From positions 3,751,501 to 3,815,500 of the forward strand of contig NZ_FNTA01000004.1 in the NCBI RefSeq assembly GCF_900105055.1: a stretch of 64,000 bases of DNA. The letters run 5' to 3'. A program made the translations under genes and the position numbers. The notes below the pieces were generated by a model. The model was not told the origin of the DNA and ran no database searches. It saw only the letters and a list, made by a program, of their open reading frames with translations. Source of the stretch: Amycolatopsis lurida (GTDB lineage Bacteria > Actinomycetota > Actinomycetes > Mycobacteriales > Pseudonocardiaceae). Positions 42,483-51,199 of this stretch are shown piece after piece; position 1 is the stretch's first letter; the number at the start of each line of letters is the position of its first letter.

Positions 42483-43387
42483 CCAGCGAGACCCGGCAGT
42501 TGCCCGAAGGCGCCGTCGTCGGCGTCGTCGTCACGCGCCATCGGCGGGAACTGCTCGCGGACTCGCTCAAGGTGATCGCCGCGCAGACGCGCCCGGTCGA
42601 CCACCTCGTCGTGGTCGACAACGGGCCGGACAAGTCGGCGCGGGACATCGTCGAGAACTACCCGCTGCCGGTCACGTACCTGCCTTCGCACCGGAACCTC
42701 GGCGGCGCGGGCGGGTTCGCGCTCGGCATGCTGCACGCGCTCTCGCTGGGCGCGGACTGGGTCTGGCTGGCCGACGACGACGGCCGCCCCGCCGACGAGA
42801 ACGTCCTCGCGATCCTCCTGGAGGAGGCCGAGAAGCGGGATCTGGCCGAGATCTCGCCGGTGGTGTCCAATATCGACGCGCCGGACAAGCTCGCGTTCCC
42901 GTTGCGGCGCGGGCTGACCTGGAAGCGTTCGTCGTCGGAGCTGGGCGACGACTTCCTGCCGGGGATCGCCTCGCTGATGAACGGCGCGTTGTTCCGCGCG
43001 TCCACTTTGGACGTCGTCGGCGTGCCGGATCTGCGGCTGTTCTTCCGCGGCGACGAGGTCGAACTGCACCGGCGCCTGGTGCGGTCCGGGCTGCCGTTCG
43101 GCACCTCGCTCAAGACCGCGTACCTGCACCCGGACGGCTCGGACGAGTTCAAGCCGATGCTGGGCGGCCGGTTCCACGCGCAGGACCCGGAGAACGAGGT
43201 CAAGCGCTACTACACCTATCGCAACCGCGGATACCTGCTGTCCCAGCCGGGTATGCGCAAGATCGGCGCGCTCGAAGTGGTGCGATTCGGCCTGTACTTC
43301 ATCGGTGTGAAGCGAGACCCGAAGGCTTTCCTGCAGTGGCTCAAGCTCGTGCGGCAGGGCCGCAAGGAGAAGTTCTACCGCTACTGA
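42479..43387 (+). CDS. glfT1: galactofuranosyltransferase GlfT1
   Basis: GT2-family enzyme of 302 residues that transfers the first galactofuranose residues from UDP-Galf onto the decaprenyl-PP-GlcNAc-Rha primer on the inner membrane face. The GT-A fold is seen from VVGVVVTRHRRELL, the acceptor loop NLGGAGGF, and the metal-binding DDD at residues 99-101 (WLADDDGR). The FFRGDEVELHRRL segment holds the likely catalytic acid region, and the final YRNRGYLL stretch matches the Rv3782 type. It is the last gene of the operon, followed by a textbook terminator. Confidence 0.93.
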   Translation: MTSETRQLPEGAVVGVVVTRHRRELLADSLKVIAAQTRPVDHLVVVDNGPDKSARDIVENYPLPVTYLPSHRNLGGAGGFALGMLHALSLGADWVWLADDDGRPADENVLAILLEEAEKRDLAEISPVVSNIDAPDKLAFPLRRGLTWKRSSSELGDDFLPGIASLMNGALFRASTLDVVGVPDLRLFFRGDEVELHRRLVRSGLPFGTSLKTAYLHPDGSDEFKPMLGGRFHAQDPENEVKRYYTYRNRGYLLSQPGMRKIGALEVVRFGLYFIGVKRDPKAFLQWLKLVRQGRKEKFYRY

Positions 43388-43395
43388 GACAAAGC

Positions 43396-43432
43396 AAAAG
43401 GGGCCCCTCGCTCACACGAGGGGCCCCTTTTT
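43396..43432. terminator. Rho-independent terminator, 15-bp stem with T-run
   Basis: AAAAGGGGCCCCTCG and its exact complement enclose a 6-base loop and end in TTTTT. The A-run on the other side makes it work for the convergent ESX block too. It is the most classical terminator in the window. Confidence 0.95.
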
Positions 43433-43439
43433 CGTACGT

Positions 43440-44909
43440 CTACTCGCCGATGACCGGCGGAGCGGTGCGCATGTCGGTCCCGAAGACCTCGTCCGGGTCA
43501 CCCTCGACGAGGTACGTCGGACGCTGGTGCTCGGTGTCCTCGTCCCCGTCCGCCTGCTGACCGCGGCCGCCCATACCGCCGCCCATACCCGGCCCGCCGC
43601 GACCGGCGGCGCCACCGCCGAGACCGCCCATACCGCGGCCTGCCGCCGCTTCGGCGGCACCGATCCCGCCGGGGCGGGCCGCGCCGGACGCGGAGCCCGA
43701 ACCGGGCGTGGAGCCCCCGGCACCGCTGCCGGGACCGAACCCGCTTCCGCCGCCGCCACCACGGCCGGTGCGGCTGTTGTAGTCCGAGTCGCCCATGCCG
43801 CCACCCATCATGGGCGGCGCCATCGGCATGGGGCCCATCGGCATCGCGGTGTTGTTGTTGGGGCCGGGGGTGCTGATCGGCGCCGGCGTGTTCTGGAAGC
43901 CGGACGGCGTCGTCCCCGACGGGATGCTGCCGGAGCCGGTGCTGCTGCCGGGGCCGGGAAGGTTGGGCGTGCCGTAGCCGCCACCGCCCCCTCCACCACC
44001 GCCGCTACCCCCGCCACGGCTGCCGGGCGGGATGTAGGTGTTGCCAGGGTTGCCGGGTCCGGGGTTGTTCGAGCCGGGCGGCAGGTCATATCGCAGATGA
44101 CGATCGCCGGAAATGTCGCCGCCACCACCCACACCGAACTTCGGCGGCTCGGCGAACGCCGGCTGTTTCGACGCGGCGTCGTACAGCGCCTTGTCGTAGC
44201 TGTGCATGGCGGAGGCCGCTTGGGTGTGCGCTTCCTGGCTGTCCTTCTGCTTCTGGATGGACTTGTCGATGTTCTCGCCGAGATTGAACGGGTTCGACGT
44301 CATCCACCCCCCGACCTCTTCCTTCCAGTTGAAGGGGATCGGTTTGGGCATCGTGTTCTTCACGGTGGAAGCCGCGGTGCCCTGGTCGTAGATCGTCTCG
44401 GACGCGAGCTTGGCGTTCTGGGAGTTGGTCTCGGACCACTTGCTGAGGCTCTTGAAGTACCCCTGCGCGTTGCCCGCCGCGTCGCCTTCCCAGGTGCCCT
44501 GCGACGCGGTGACGGCCTGGTCCATCGTCTTCGCGAAGGAGTCGAAGGCCTTGTGGATCTCGTGGTAGGCGGTCGAGACGTCGGCGACCTGTTCGACGTT
44601 CAGGTTGCTGTTGACGAACTGTTCGAGCTTCTCGTGGTCGTAGCCCTGGTAGTCCGCGTTCGACGGCTCCAGGCCCTCGACGTACTGGACGTCCTTGTTC
44701 TTGGTCAGCTGGTCGACGTTCTTGTCGCCGACCTCCTGCGACTGCTGGTGGGCCTTCCCGGAGGCGATGAACCGATTGACCGCGCCGAACAGCCAGCCGT
44801 CGCTGGGGTCGACACCCTCTTCGGCCTTCTGCTGGAAGTACGCGTCCCGTGCCGCGGGAGAAAGGTCGGAGACCTGCTTCTCGCTCAGGTTCGGTGTCTT
44901 CGTGTTCAT
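43440..44909 (-). CDS. PPE-like type VII substrate with Gly-rich tail and APPVIG C-terminus (copy 2)
   Basis: Paralogue in architecture of the 9605-11596 protein, 489 residues. The first ~270 residues are helical with a W-x-G-type turn (GTWEGDAAG, Trp140). Residues ~270-455 are Gly/Pro/Ser-rich low complexity (long GGGG runs and MGPMPMAPPMMGGGMG). The end is acidic and ordered, closing TAPPVIGE. It is probably bound by the EspG of this block and exported by an ESX system encoded elsewhere. Its start lies 12 bases after the DUF3558 lipoprotein stop, so it is last in the four-gene leftward block. The exact substrate family cannot be named from motif reading alone. Confidence 0.75.
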   Translation of the reverse strand: MNTKTPNLSEKQVSDLSPAARDAYFQQKAEEGVDPSDGWLFGAVNRFIASGKAHQQSQEVGDKNVDQLTKNKDVQYVEGLEPSNADYQGYDHEKLEQFVNSNLNVEQVADVSTAYHEIHKAFDSFAKTMDQAVTASQGTWEGDAAGNAQGYFKSLSKWSETNSQNAKLASETIYDQGTAASTVKNTMPKPIPFNWKEEVGGWMTSNPFNLGENIDKSIQKQKDSQEAHTQAASAMHSYDKALYDAASKQPAFAEPPKFGVGGGGDISGDRHLRYDLPPGSNNPGPGNPGNTYIPPGSRGGGSGGGGGGGGGYGTPNLPGPGSSTGSGSIPSGTTPSGFQNTPAPISTPGPNNNTAMPMGPMPMAPPMMGGGMGDSDYNSRTGRGGGGGSGFGPGSGAGGSTPGSGSASGAARPGGIGAAEAAAGRGMGGLGGGAAGRGGPGMGGGMGGRGQQADGDEDTEHQRPTYLVEGDPDEVFGTDMRTAPPVIGE

Positions 44910-44921
44910 CCTGATTCCCCC

Positions 44922-45473
44922 TTAGCCCTTCGGAAGCTTCGGTTCGACGGTATCGGCGACCTTCTCGGCGACCTCGCAGGCCTGCTTCGGGTCGATGGCG
45001 TCCACGAGGACGTCGGCCCGCGCCGAAGCGGTGAGTTCGAGTGCCATCAAGCAGCCGGACGGCGGTTTCGGCACGAGCACGGCTTTGCGCCCGTTCACGT
45101 TCCCGGTGGTCTTGCCGTTCCCGCCGTCGTTGACGCTGTCGATGTTCTGCGTGTCACGGAGGTCGACGGAGACGGTCAGGCTGTCCGAGGCGCTCGCCGC
45201 CTCCTTGGTGAACTGGCAGGCGCGGGCTCCGCCTTCGTTCAGCGTCACCGGAGCCTTGAACGTCCCGTAGGACGAGAGATCGGCCGCGCTGAGGAGGGAG
45301 CACGGATCGATCGACTTGGTGTCGCCACCGCCGGTGGCGGGCGCCGAGCTGGACGCGCCGGTCTGGGCGGGTGGCGCCGAGGGTGCCGGGCTCGCGCTCC
45401 CGGGCTTCTCGCTGGAGCACGCGGCCAATACCAGGGCGGCCGCGGCGAGCGGCAGCACACAGAGTTTCTTCAT
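44922..45473 (-). CDS. DUF3558 family lipoprotein
   Basis: Exported lipoprotein of 183 residues. A short signal with lipobox VLAAC (Cys19) precedes a Ser/Pro/Ala-rich linker, then the DUF3558 domain (about 50-183) that begins with the usual IDPCSLLSAADLSSYG and has CQF and a paired Cys near the C-terminus. Its function is unknown; these lipoproteins are common in actinomycetes and are sometimes found with ESX genes. It overlaps no neighbour but lies 6 bases downstream of the helical ESX gene. It could be the surface-exposed receptor or assembly factor of this block. Confidence 0.88.
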   Translation of the reverse strand: MKKLCVLPLAAAALVLAACSSEKPGSASPAPSAPPAQTGASSSAPATGGGDTKSIDPCSLLSAADLSSYGTFKAPVTLNEGGARACQFTKEAASASDSLTVSVDLRDTQNIDSVNDGGNGKTTGNVNGRKAVLVPKPPSGCLMALELTASARADVLVDAIDPKQACEVAEKVADTVEPKLPKG

Positions 45474-45479
45474 CGTCCC

Positions 45480-45956
45480 TCAGGCCTGAATCTTCTTGGT
45501 GGCGTCGATCGCGCGGTCTTCGACACCCTTGTACAGCCCCGCGGCCCTGGCCAGCGCTTCGTCGGCGTCCCGGACGACCTGCTTGAACTGTTCGAGCACC
45601 GCGCTCGCGGAGTTGCTCGCCTGCGCGGCGCCCTTGTGGTCGTGGGCCGCGACGGCCTTGCCGTACGGGTGGTCGCCGAGCTGGGGTGCCTCGGAAAGCC
45701 GCGTCGTCCGGGTACCGAGGGCGCTGAGCTCCTCCGACATGTTCGCGAGCGCCTCACGCAGGGGCTTGACGCCTTCCTCGGTGATCTTGAAGCCGCCGCT
45801 CTTCGCGGCCGCCACCAGCTTCTGGGTTTCGGCGCTGACCTTGGCGATCGCGGCCTGGTTCAGGCCACCCGCCTCCACGTACTTGGCCGCCGCCCCCATG
45901 GCGGAGCCGATCGAGAAGTCCGGTGCCGCCTGTCCGCCGTCCGCTTCGAAAGCCAT
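45480..45956 (-). CDS. helical ESX-locus protein (copy 2)
   Basis: All-helical Ala-rich protein of 158 residues with no recognised enzyme motif. Its core pattern (SGGFKITEEG, then a long helix with MSEELSAL, later LEQFKQVVRDADEALARAAGLYKG and ATKKI) parallels the 9182-9592 protein of the first ESX block, though identity is low. A role as a partner of the PPE-like protein is inferred from this shared position. The ATG was chosen at MAFEADGG, with GGGGCGGG upstream; an ATG four codons earlier is possible. Confidence 0.65.
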   Translation of the reverse strand: MAFEADGGQAAPDFSIGSAMGAAAKYVEAGGLNQAAIAKVSAETQKLVAAAKSGGFKITEEGVKPLREALANMSEELSALGTRTTRLSEAPQLGDHPYGKAVAAHDHKGAAQASNSASAVLEQFKQVVRDADEALARAAGLYKGVEDRAIDATKKIQA

Positions 45957-46101
45957 CGCCCGCCCCACTGCATCGTCTGCTCGCCCGTGCGTTTCGCCCG
46001 GAAGTCTACTAGCCGGGCACTCAGCGCAACGGTGATTCTCCGATCACCGGAGATCCCACCGGAACTGTGACGAAACGGGCGTCACGCCGGTTCCCGGCGG
46101 T

Positions 46102-46866
46102 TCAGAACTGGCCTTCGAGCTGGGCGTACAGCTGCTGCGCGATCCTCGCGTTGTCGGCGGGAGCGTAGGTCAGCCAGCTTTGCCCGTCGGTCGCCTGGCG
46201 CGAAGTCATCATGAACCGGCCCGCTTCCGTGTCGAACCACGCCAGCGGCGGGAAGACCTGGCCGCCGCGGATGAACACGCTGAACTGGCCCACTCGCTTC
46301 ATCGGCTTCTCGAAGATCCGCTCCACCTGCCGCTGCTGGGGATTCGACCCGTGGGAACGAGGACCGCTGACCTGGGCGAAGGGGTCGTACGCATCGTCGT
46401 TCCGCGGGCGCTTCGGCGCGCTCACCGGCTTCGCGATGGTGACCGACTGGCCGGGGCCCGCCGGGGTGAGCGGCAGGAGGTCGACGATCGACGCGACGAT
46501 CGCGGTCGGCCTGGTCTCTTCGAACACGAGCAGGTTCTCGTCCTGGCGCGCGAGGACCGCGAACTGCCCGTTCGTCGCCGCCCGCGCGAACAGCTGCTTG
46601 TCCCCGTCCATCTGCGCGACCGTCCAGACCGCGAGCTGCGGGGCGGCGAACGTGGCGAGCGCGAGTTCGACGTCGGCGTCGAGCCTGCCGCCGCGCATCA
46701 TGCCGCGGCCTTCGAGGTCGCGGAAGACCGCCTCGCGAACCATCGCGCGCTGGTCGGTCGTCGTGCCGATGTGCGGGACCTCGAACGGGACGGGCGCCGG
46801 ACCGAAACGGCCGTGTTCGAGCAGGATGTCCACCGCCGCCAGCGACAACGAGAACGAATGCGGCAT
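46102..46866 (-). CDS. ESX secretion-associated protein EspG family (copy 2)
   Basis: Cytosolic EspG-like chaperone of 254 residues for the second ESX block. It starts MPHSFSLSLAAVDILLEHGRFG, then GTTTDQRAMVREAVFRDLEGRGM and LDADVELALATFAAP, all usual in the family, and ends with strands that include VFIRGGQVFPPLAWFDTEAGRFMM. GGGGGGAA lies 8 bases before this ATG; an ATG two codons upstream is too close to it. Compared with copy 1 it is shorter and diverged. It is the first gene of the leftward block, separated by 145 bases from the next gene. Confidence 0.85.
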   Translation of the reverse strand: MPHSFSLSLAAVDILLEHGRFGPAPVPFEVPHIGTTTDQRAMVREAVFRDLEGRGMMRGGRLDADVELALATFAAPQLAVWTVAQMDGDKQLFARAATNGQFAVLARQDENLLVFEETRPTAIVASIVDLLPLTPAGPGQSVTIAKPVSAPKRPRNDDAYDPFAQVSGPRSHGSNPQQRQVERIFEKPMKRVGQFSVFIRGGQVFPPLAWFDTEAGRFMMTSRQATDGQSWLTYAPADNARIAQQLYAQLEGQF

Positions 46867-46980
46867 CGCCATTTCCCCCCGCGGGTGTCTTGTCCGTCGG
46901 GATGAACGTAGTCCACACACCCGATACGCCCGCAGCGAACCCGCTTGCCCGGCCGTGATCAAGGCTGGTGCCATGGATTC

Positions 46981-47223
46981 ATGGCAGACCAGAAACCCGC
47001 GCTCGTCCTTCATCTCGTCGCCGGCGGCGAGCCGCTGCTCTTCGCGCTCACGGCGGAAGAAACCGAACGGCTGACCAAGGATCTCTCGCATTTCGTCCGC
47101 ACCGGAGCGGTACAGACGATCCAGACGAGGGACGACTCCGAGGTGGCGATCAACTTCTCCCATGTCGCCGCCGCCTACATCGACGACCTGAACCGCAAGA
47201 CGAGGGTGTTCGGCCTGCACTAG
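46981..47223 (+). CDS. small unrecognised protein, 80 residues
   Basis: A compact alpha/beta-looking protein. The sequence starts MADQKPALVLHLVAGGEPLLFALT and ends in a strand plus AAYIDDLNRKTRVFGLH. No domain is recognised. The coding pattern is convincing (regular third-position GC, no low complexity). It is divergent from EspG copy 2 with a 114-bp gap and is followed by a very strong hairpin. It may be an unrelated housekeeping protein or a partner of the ESX block. No ribosome site stands out. Confidence 0.6.
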   Translation: MADQKPALVLHLVAGGEPLLFALTAEETERLTKDLSHFVRTGAVQTIQTRDDSEVAINFSHVAAAYIDDLNRKTRVFGLH

Positions 47224-47236
47224 GGCCGGACAGCAG

Positions 47237-47291
47237 TGTCCCCAATGTCGCATTGGAGACGCTGAGTGTCTCTGATGCGACATTGGGGACA
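47237..47291. terminator. 24-bp hairpin between convergent genes
   Basis: TGTCCCCAATGTCGCAT is exactly complementary to 47275-47291. Two G-T pairs and a further GAGAC/GTCTC stem extend it to 24 pairs with a 7-base loop. It sits between the 80-residue gene and glfT2. Confidence 0.8.
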
Positions 47292-47312
47292 TCGAAGCCG
47301 GGCGGAGCGGTC

Positions 47313-49238
47313 CTACAGCTTGTAGAGGCGCTTCCAGTTGTCCCGCGAGGTCAGCTCGGGCATGGCGCGCTTGTACTGCTCCTGCACCGCCGCGCCTTCC
47401 TTGCGAAGCCGCTGGATCACCTTCGCGCCCCGGCGCGCCAGGTCGAACATCTTCGCGCGGTCGTACGAGCGGACCCGCACGCCTTCCTGCGAAGCGTCGG
47501 TGACGACGGCGGTGTCGAAGGTCGCGACGTGCCACCAGTGGGCCTCGTCGATCGGGATCGCGCCGAGCGAGTGACGGCTGCGGCCGAGCACCCGGTCGAG
47601 GATCCGCTTGATCAGCACCAGGCGCTGCATGCTGGGCCGCGGCGCGCTGTTGATGATGCCGATGTCGTTCGACGCGATACCCGGGACGTCGGTGGCCTTG
47701 TGCCGTTTGGTCTCGGGGTACTCGTCGCGGATCCGGCGGATCTCCTTCATCGCGGCGACGCCGCCGTCACGCAGGACCTCCGGCCCTTCGAGGAAGTCCT
47801 CGACGGCCTTGATCAGCGTGGCGGACAGGCCGTACTGCATGCCGAGCAGGTACCGGACCAGCTGCGCGATGAGCACGCGCGAGAGCAGGTTCAGGTTGAA
47901 CGGCGAGTGCAGCGCGGCGGTGATGATCGAGTTCCGCAGGTTGAAGTAGCGGTGCCACTCGTCCCAGTCCTTCCAGTGGAAGTCGGCGTGCCAGACGCCG
48001 GCGCCCGGAAGGGTGACCGTCGGGAAGCCGGCTCCCCGAGCGCGGTAGCTGTACTCCGCGTCGTCCCACTGGAAGAAGAACGGCAGCGGGTAGCCCGTGG
48101 CCTTGACGACCTCGTACGGGATCAGGCACGACCACCAGCCGTTGTACCCGGCGTCGAGGCGGCGTTCCTGGCGGTTCGGCTTGAGGGTCTCCTCGTCGAC
48201 GCCGAGCAGGTCGGCGGTCGAGAGCGAGTGCTGCACCGGCTGGCCGGGCTCCAGCGTGTTCAGCCGGGCGTACTCGGCGCCGACGTGCAGCTGGTTCGGG
48301 TGCAGCAGGTTCAGCATCTGCCCGCCGACGATGACCGGGTTGACCGTGCGGTTGGAGAACGCCGTCATCCGGATCACCAGATCCGGCTCCAGCAGCACGT
48401 CGTCGTCCATGAACAGGACGTTCGCGTGCTCGGTCTCGGTGTGCCCGGCGACCTCGTAGAGGCCGCGGGTGAATCCGCCGGCGCCGCCGAGGTTCGGCTG
48501 CTTGATGTAGTGCAGCTTGTCGCCGAGGTCCTTCGCGACCTGCTCGAAGCCGTCCCGCGACTCGACGAGGTCGGTGCCCTGGTCGGCGACGTAGATCGCG
48601 TCGAGCGTCTCCAGCGAGGAGACGTCGGCGGCGAGCGCCTGCAGGTTCGACAGGCAGTCGTCGGCGCGGTTCATCGTGCAGATGGTCACCGCGGTCGGGC
48701 GGATCTTCTCCGGCGCTTCGACCGTCCAGCGGACCTTCTCGACCCGCAGCGACTGGCCGCCTTCGGTCTCGAGGTCGAGCCAGAGGGCGCCGCCGTCGTA
48801 GAACTTGTCGAGCTTCGCGGTGAGCGTCACCTTCTGCTGCTTCGCGCCCGCGACGATCTCGGCGGCGACCACGCGGGCGTCGCCCTCGATGTCGGAGGCG
48901 CCGACGGACAGCTGGCCGTCACCGGTGACGACGGCCTCGACCTGGACCTCGGTCACGTCGGTCCAGCGCTGCCAGTAGCTCGCGGGGAAGCGGCCGAAAT
49001 AGGTGTTGCCGGAGACCTTCGACGCCGGCTCGATGGCGATGCCCGCACGCTCGCGCACGGCGCTGCCCCATTCGAGCTCGGCGTAGAGGTCTTTGCTGAC
49101 GATGGGGGCCGGGCCGGCGTAGAGCCCGCGCTGCGCGGTGAGACGGCCCTGCGGGGTGCGTTCCGCGAAGCGGGTGTCGTCGACAGTGCTCACCATGGCG
49201 CTCGGGGCCTCTCCGGTGACGGCGGCTTTACCGGGCAT
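47313..49238 (-). CDS. glfT2: galactofuranosyltransferase GlfT2
   Basis: Bifunctional polymerase of 641 residues that extends the galactan with alternating beta-1,5 and beta-1,6 Galf units at the inner membrane. An N-terminal beta-barrel domain (about 1-175) precedes the GT-A domain. DDD metal site is at 278-280 (LFMDDDVLLE), the catalytic WDDAEY at 391-396 and the VWHADFHWKDWDEWHRYF segment (about 416-433) match the Rv3808c type. A C-terminal helical region completes it. Here it is upstream-coupled to gtrA (7-base gap) and separated from glf, whereas in Mtb it lies between glf and the PAP2 gene. Confidence 0.96.
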   Translation of the reverse strand: MPGKAAVTGEAPSAMVSTVDDTRFAERTPQGRLTAQRGLYAGPAPIVSKDLYAELEWGSAVRERAGIAIEPASKVSGNTYFGRFPASYWQRWTDVTEVQVEAVVTGDGQLSVGASDIEGDARVVAAEIVAGAKQQKVTLTAKLDKFYDGGALWLDLETEGGQSLRVEKVRWTVEAPEKIRPTAVTICTMNRADDCLSNLQALAADVSSLETLDAIYVADQGTDLVESRDGFEQVAKDLGDKLHYIKQPNLGGAGGFTRGLYEVAGHTETEHANVLFMDDDVLLEPDLVIRMTAFSNRTVNPVIVGGQMLNLLHPNQLHVGAEYARLNTLEPGQPVQHSLSTADLLGVDEETLKPNRQERRLDAGYNGWWSCLIPYEVVKATGYPLPFFFQWDDAEYSYRARGAGFPTVTLPGAGVWHADFHWKDWDEWHRYFNLRNSIITAALHSPFNLNLLSRVLIAQLVRYLLGMQYGLSATLIKAVEDFLEGPEVLRDGGVAAMKEIRRIRDEYPETKRHKATDVPGIASNDIGIINSAPRPSMQRLVLIKRILDRVLGRSRHSLGAIPIDEAHWWHVATFDTAVVTDASQEGVRVRSYDRAKMFDLARRGAKVIQRLRKEGAAVQEQYKRAMPELTSRDNWKRLYKL

Positions 49239-49244
49239 GAATCC

Positions 49245-49727
49245 TCAGTTCTCCTCTTTGCTGGTGGCGATGGCGCGGGGCTCACGGAAGACGACCCACT
49301 TGAGCATGACGAAATTGATCATGGTCGCGGTTGCCTGCGAAACGACCCAACCGAAAGTGGCCTTCCAGGCCGACTCCGGCAGGACGTGCAGCATCGTGCG
49401 GTTGACGCCGACGGCGACGAGGAACGTCACGGCGTACAGGAGTACGAAGCTACCGATTTGACGCGCGCCCTGCTGGCGTCCACCGGCGAAGGTGAACTTG
49501 CGGTTCAGGAAGAAGGCGGTCGTGGTGCCCACGATGAAGCTGAGCGCGCGAGCGATGTCCACCCACGGCGTCGCGTCCATTCCGAGGGCGCGAAGCCCCT
49601 GGTAGACACCGAAATCGATCAGGGCGCAAAAGCCGCCGATGAGGCCGAAGCGGATGAGCTGTCCGAGCAGCCCAGGAGAGGACGGCACTGCCGCCGTCAC
49701 GCCGGCTTTCGGGTCGGTCGCCACCAC
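49245..49727 (-). CDS. GtrA-family small membrane protein (Rv3789-like)
   Basis: Four-pass membrane protein of 160 residues. The GtrA pattern is clear: LIRFGLIGGFCALIDFGVY, NRKFTF between segments 2 and 3, and a final FVMLKWVVFRE. In mycobacteria the homologue Rv3789 lies directly before dprE1 and has been proposed to help move decaprenyl-phosphoryl-arabinose across the membrane or to anchor AftA; its role is not settled. Here it is divergent from dprE1 (101 bases apart) and in one unit with glfT2. Confidence 0.92.
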   Translation of the reverse strand: MVATDPKAGVTAAVPSSPGLLGQLIRFGLIGGFCALIDFGVYQGLRALGMDATPWVDIARALSFIVGTTTAFFLNRKFTFAGGRQQGARQIGSFVLLYAVTFLVAVGVNRTMLHVLPESAWKATFGWVVSQATATMINFVMLKWVVFREPRAIATSKEEN

Positions 49728-49815
49728 TGCTCTACCTCATAAACTGCTGGGGCTGGTGCGCAAAGTGTAGAAGCGAGCACTTCAGGGTCACGTTCCGGGC
49801 ATTGTTCGGCGTGGT

Positions 49816-49821
49816 TACCCT
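49816..49821 (+). promoter_or_regulatory. -10 hexamer TACCCT, leaderless promoter of dprE1-dprE2
   Basis: TACCCT is followed by 7 bases and then GTG, the same geometry as at wzm. Confidence 0.55.
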
Positions 49822-49828
49822 GGTCGGC

Positions 49829-51199
49829 GTGACCCGAGCACCCAAGACACAGCGGCAGTCGCTCATGGGCTGGGCGAGGACGTCGCCGACCATCGCGGAC
49901 GTCCTGAGCACCCCCGATGTGGAAACCATCGCCCGCGCGGTGACCCAGGCCGGGGAACGCGGGGTCATCGCGCGCGGTCTCGGCCGGTCCTACGGCGACC
50001 CGGCGCAGAACGCGGGCGGCCTGGTCGTCGACATGACCGCGCTGGACCGCATCCACTCGATCGACCCGGATTCCGGCATCGTCGACCTCGACGCGGGCGT
50101 CAGCCTCGACAAGCTGATGCGCGAGGGCCTGCCGTACGGCCTGTGGGTGCCGGTGCTGCCGGGTACGCGCCAGGTCACCATCGGCGGCGCGATCGCCAAC
50201 GACATCCACGGCAAGAACCACCACTCGGCGGGCAGCTTCGGCAACCACGTGGTGTCGATGGACCTGATCACCGCCGACGGGCAGGTGCGCACGCTCACCC
50301 CGGACGGCCCCGACGCGGAGCTGTTCTGGGCGACCGTGGCCGGTATCGGCCTGACGGGCATCATCGTCCGCGCCAAGATCCGGATGACGAAGACCGAGAC
50401 GGCCTACTTCAAGGCCGACATCCAGCGCACGGCGAACCTCGACGAGACCCTCGCGCTGGTCACCGACGGTTCCGAAGCCAACTACACGTACTCGTCCAGC
50501 TGGTTCGACTCGATCTCCAGAGGCGCCAAGCTCGGCCGCGCCGCCTTCCAGCGCGGCTCGCTCGCGAAGCTGGACGAACTGCCGCCCAAGCTGCGGACCG
50601 ATCCGCTCAAGTTCAACCCGGGCACGCTGGCCACCCTGCCGGACGTGTTCCCCAACGGGCTGGCGAACAAGCTGTCGTTCTCCGCGATCGGCGAGCTGTA
50701 CTACCGCAAGACCGCGAAGAACGCGCGCGACCAGATCCAGAGCCTGACCGCGTTCTACCACCCGCTCGACCTGTTCGGCGAGTGGAACCGCGCGTACGGC
50801 TCCAAGGGTTTCCTGCAGTACCAGTTCAGCACGCCGCTGAACGCGCACGAGCCGCTGCGCCGGATCATCCAGAAGGTCGCGGACTCCGGGCACGTGTCGT
50901 TCCTCAACGTGTTCAAGCAGATGGGCGAGGGCAACGCGGCGCCGCTGTCGTTCCCGCACCCCGGCTGGATGGTCTGCCTCGACTTCCCGATCAAGGACGG
51001 CCTGAGCCGGTTCTGCCAGGAGCTCGACGAGGACGTCCTCGCGATCGGCGGCCGCCTGTACACGGCGAAGGACTCACGCACTTCGGCGGAGAACTTCGCG
51101 AAGATGTACCCGCGGCTCGAGGAATGGCGCAAGGTCCGCGCGTCCGTTGACCCCGAAGGCGTTTTCGCCTCTGACATGTCCCGAAGGTTGGAACTGTGA
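49829..51199 (+). CDS. dprE1: decaprenylphosphoryl-beta-D-ribose 2'-oxidase DprE1
   Basis: FAD enzyme of 456 residues that oxidises decaprenyl-phosphoryl-ribose to the 2-keto intermediate, the first half of the epimerisation to DPA, the only arabinose donor of the wall. The FAD-binding part has RGLGRSYGDPAQNAGG and GGAIANDIHGKNHHSAGSFG. The segment GWMVCLDFPIKDGLSRF contains Cys383, the residue that benzothiazinones bind covalently in M. tuberculosis (Cys387 there). The C-terminal FASDMSRRLEL matches the family. The GTG was chosen over a 9-codon-longer frame because of the leaderless promoter. Its stop overlaps dprE2 (GTGA). Confidence 0.96.
   Translation: MTRAPKTQRQSLMGWARTSPTIADVLSTPDVETIARAVTQAGERGVIARGLGRSYGDPAQNAGGLVVDMTALDRIHSIDPDSGIVDLDAGVSLDKLMREGLPYGLWVPVLPGTRQVTIGGAIANDIHGKNHHSAGSFGNHVVSMDLITADGQVRTLTPDGPDAELFWATVAGIGLTGIIVRAKIRMTKTETAYFKADIQRTANLDETLALVTDGSEANYTYSSSWFDSISRGAKLGRAAFQRGSLAKLDELPPKLRTDPLKFNPGTLATLPDVFPNGLANKLSFSAIGELYYRKTAKNARDQIQSLTAFYHPLDLFGEWNRAYGSKGFLQYQFSTPLNAHEPLRRIIQKVADSGHVSFLNVFKQMGEGNAAPLSFPHPGWMVCLDFPIKDGLSRFCQELDEDVLAIGGRLYTAKDSRTSAENFAKMYPRLEEWRKVRASVDPEGVFASDMSRRLEL

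Noticed and set aside
46968..49742. 924-codon frame antisense to glfT2 and gtrA
   Set aside because: Both genes on the other strand are unmistakable; the antisense product has no domain.
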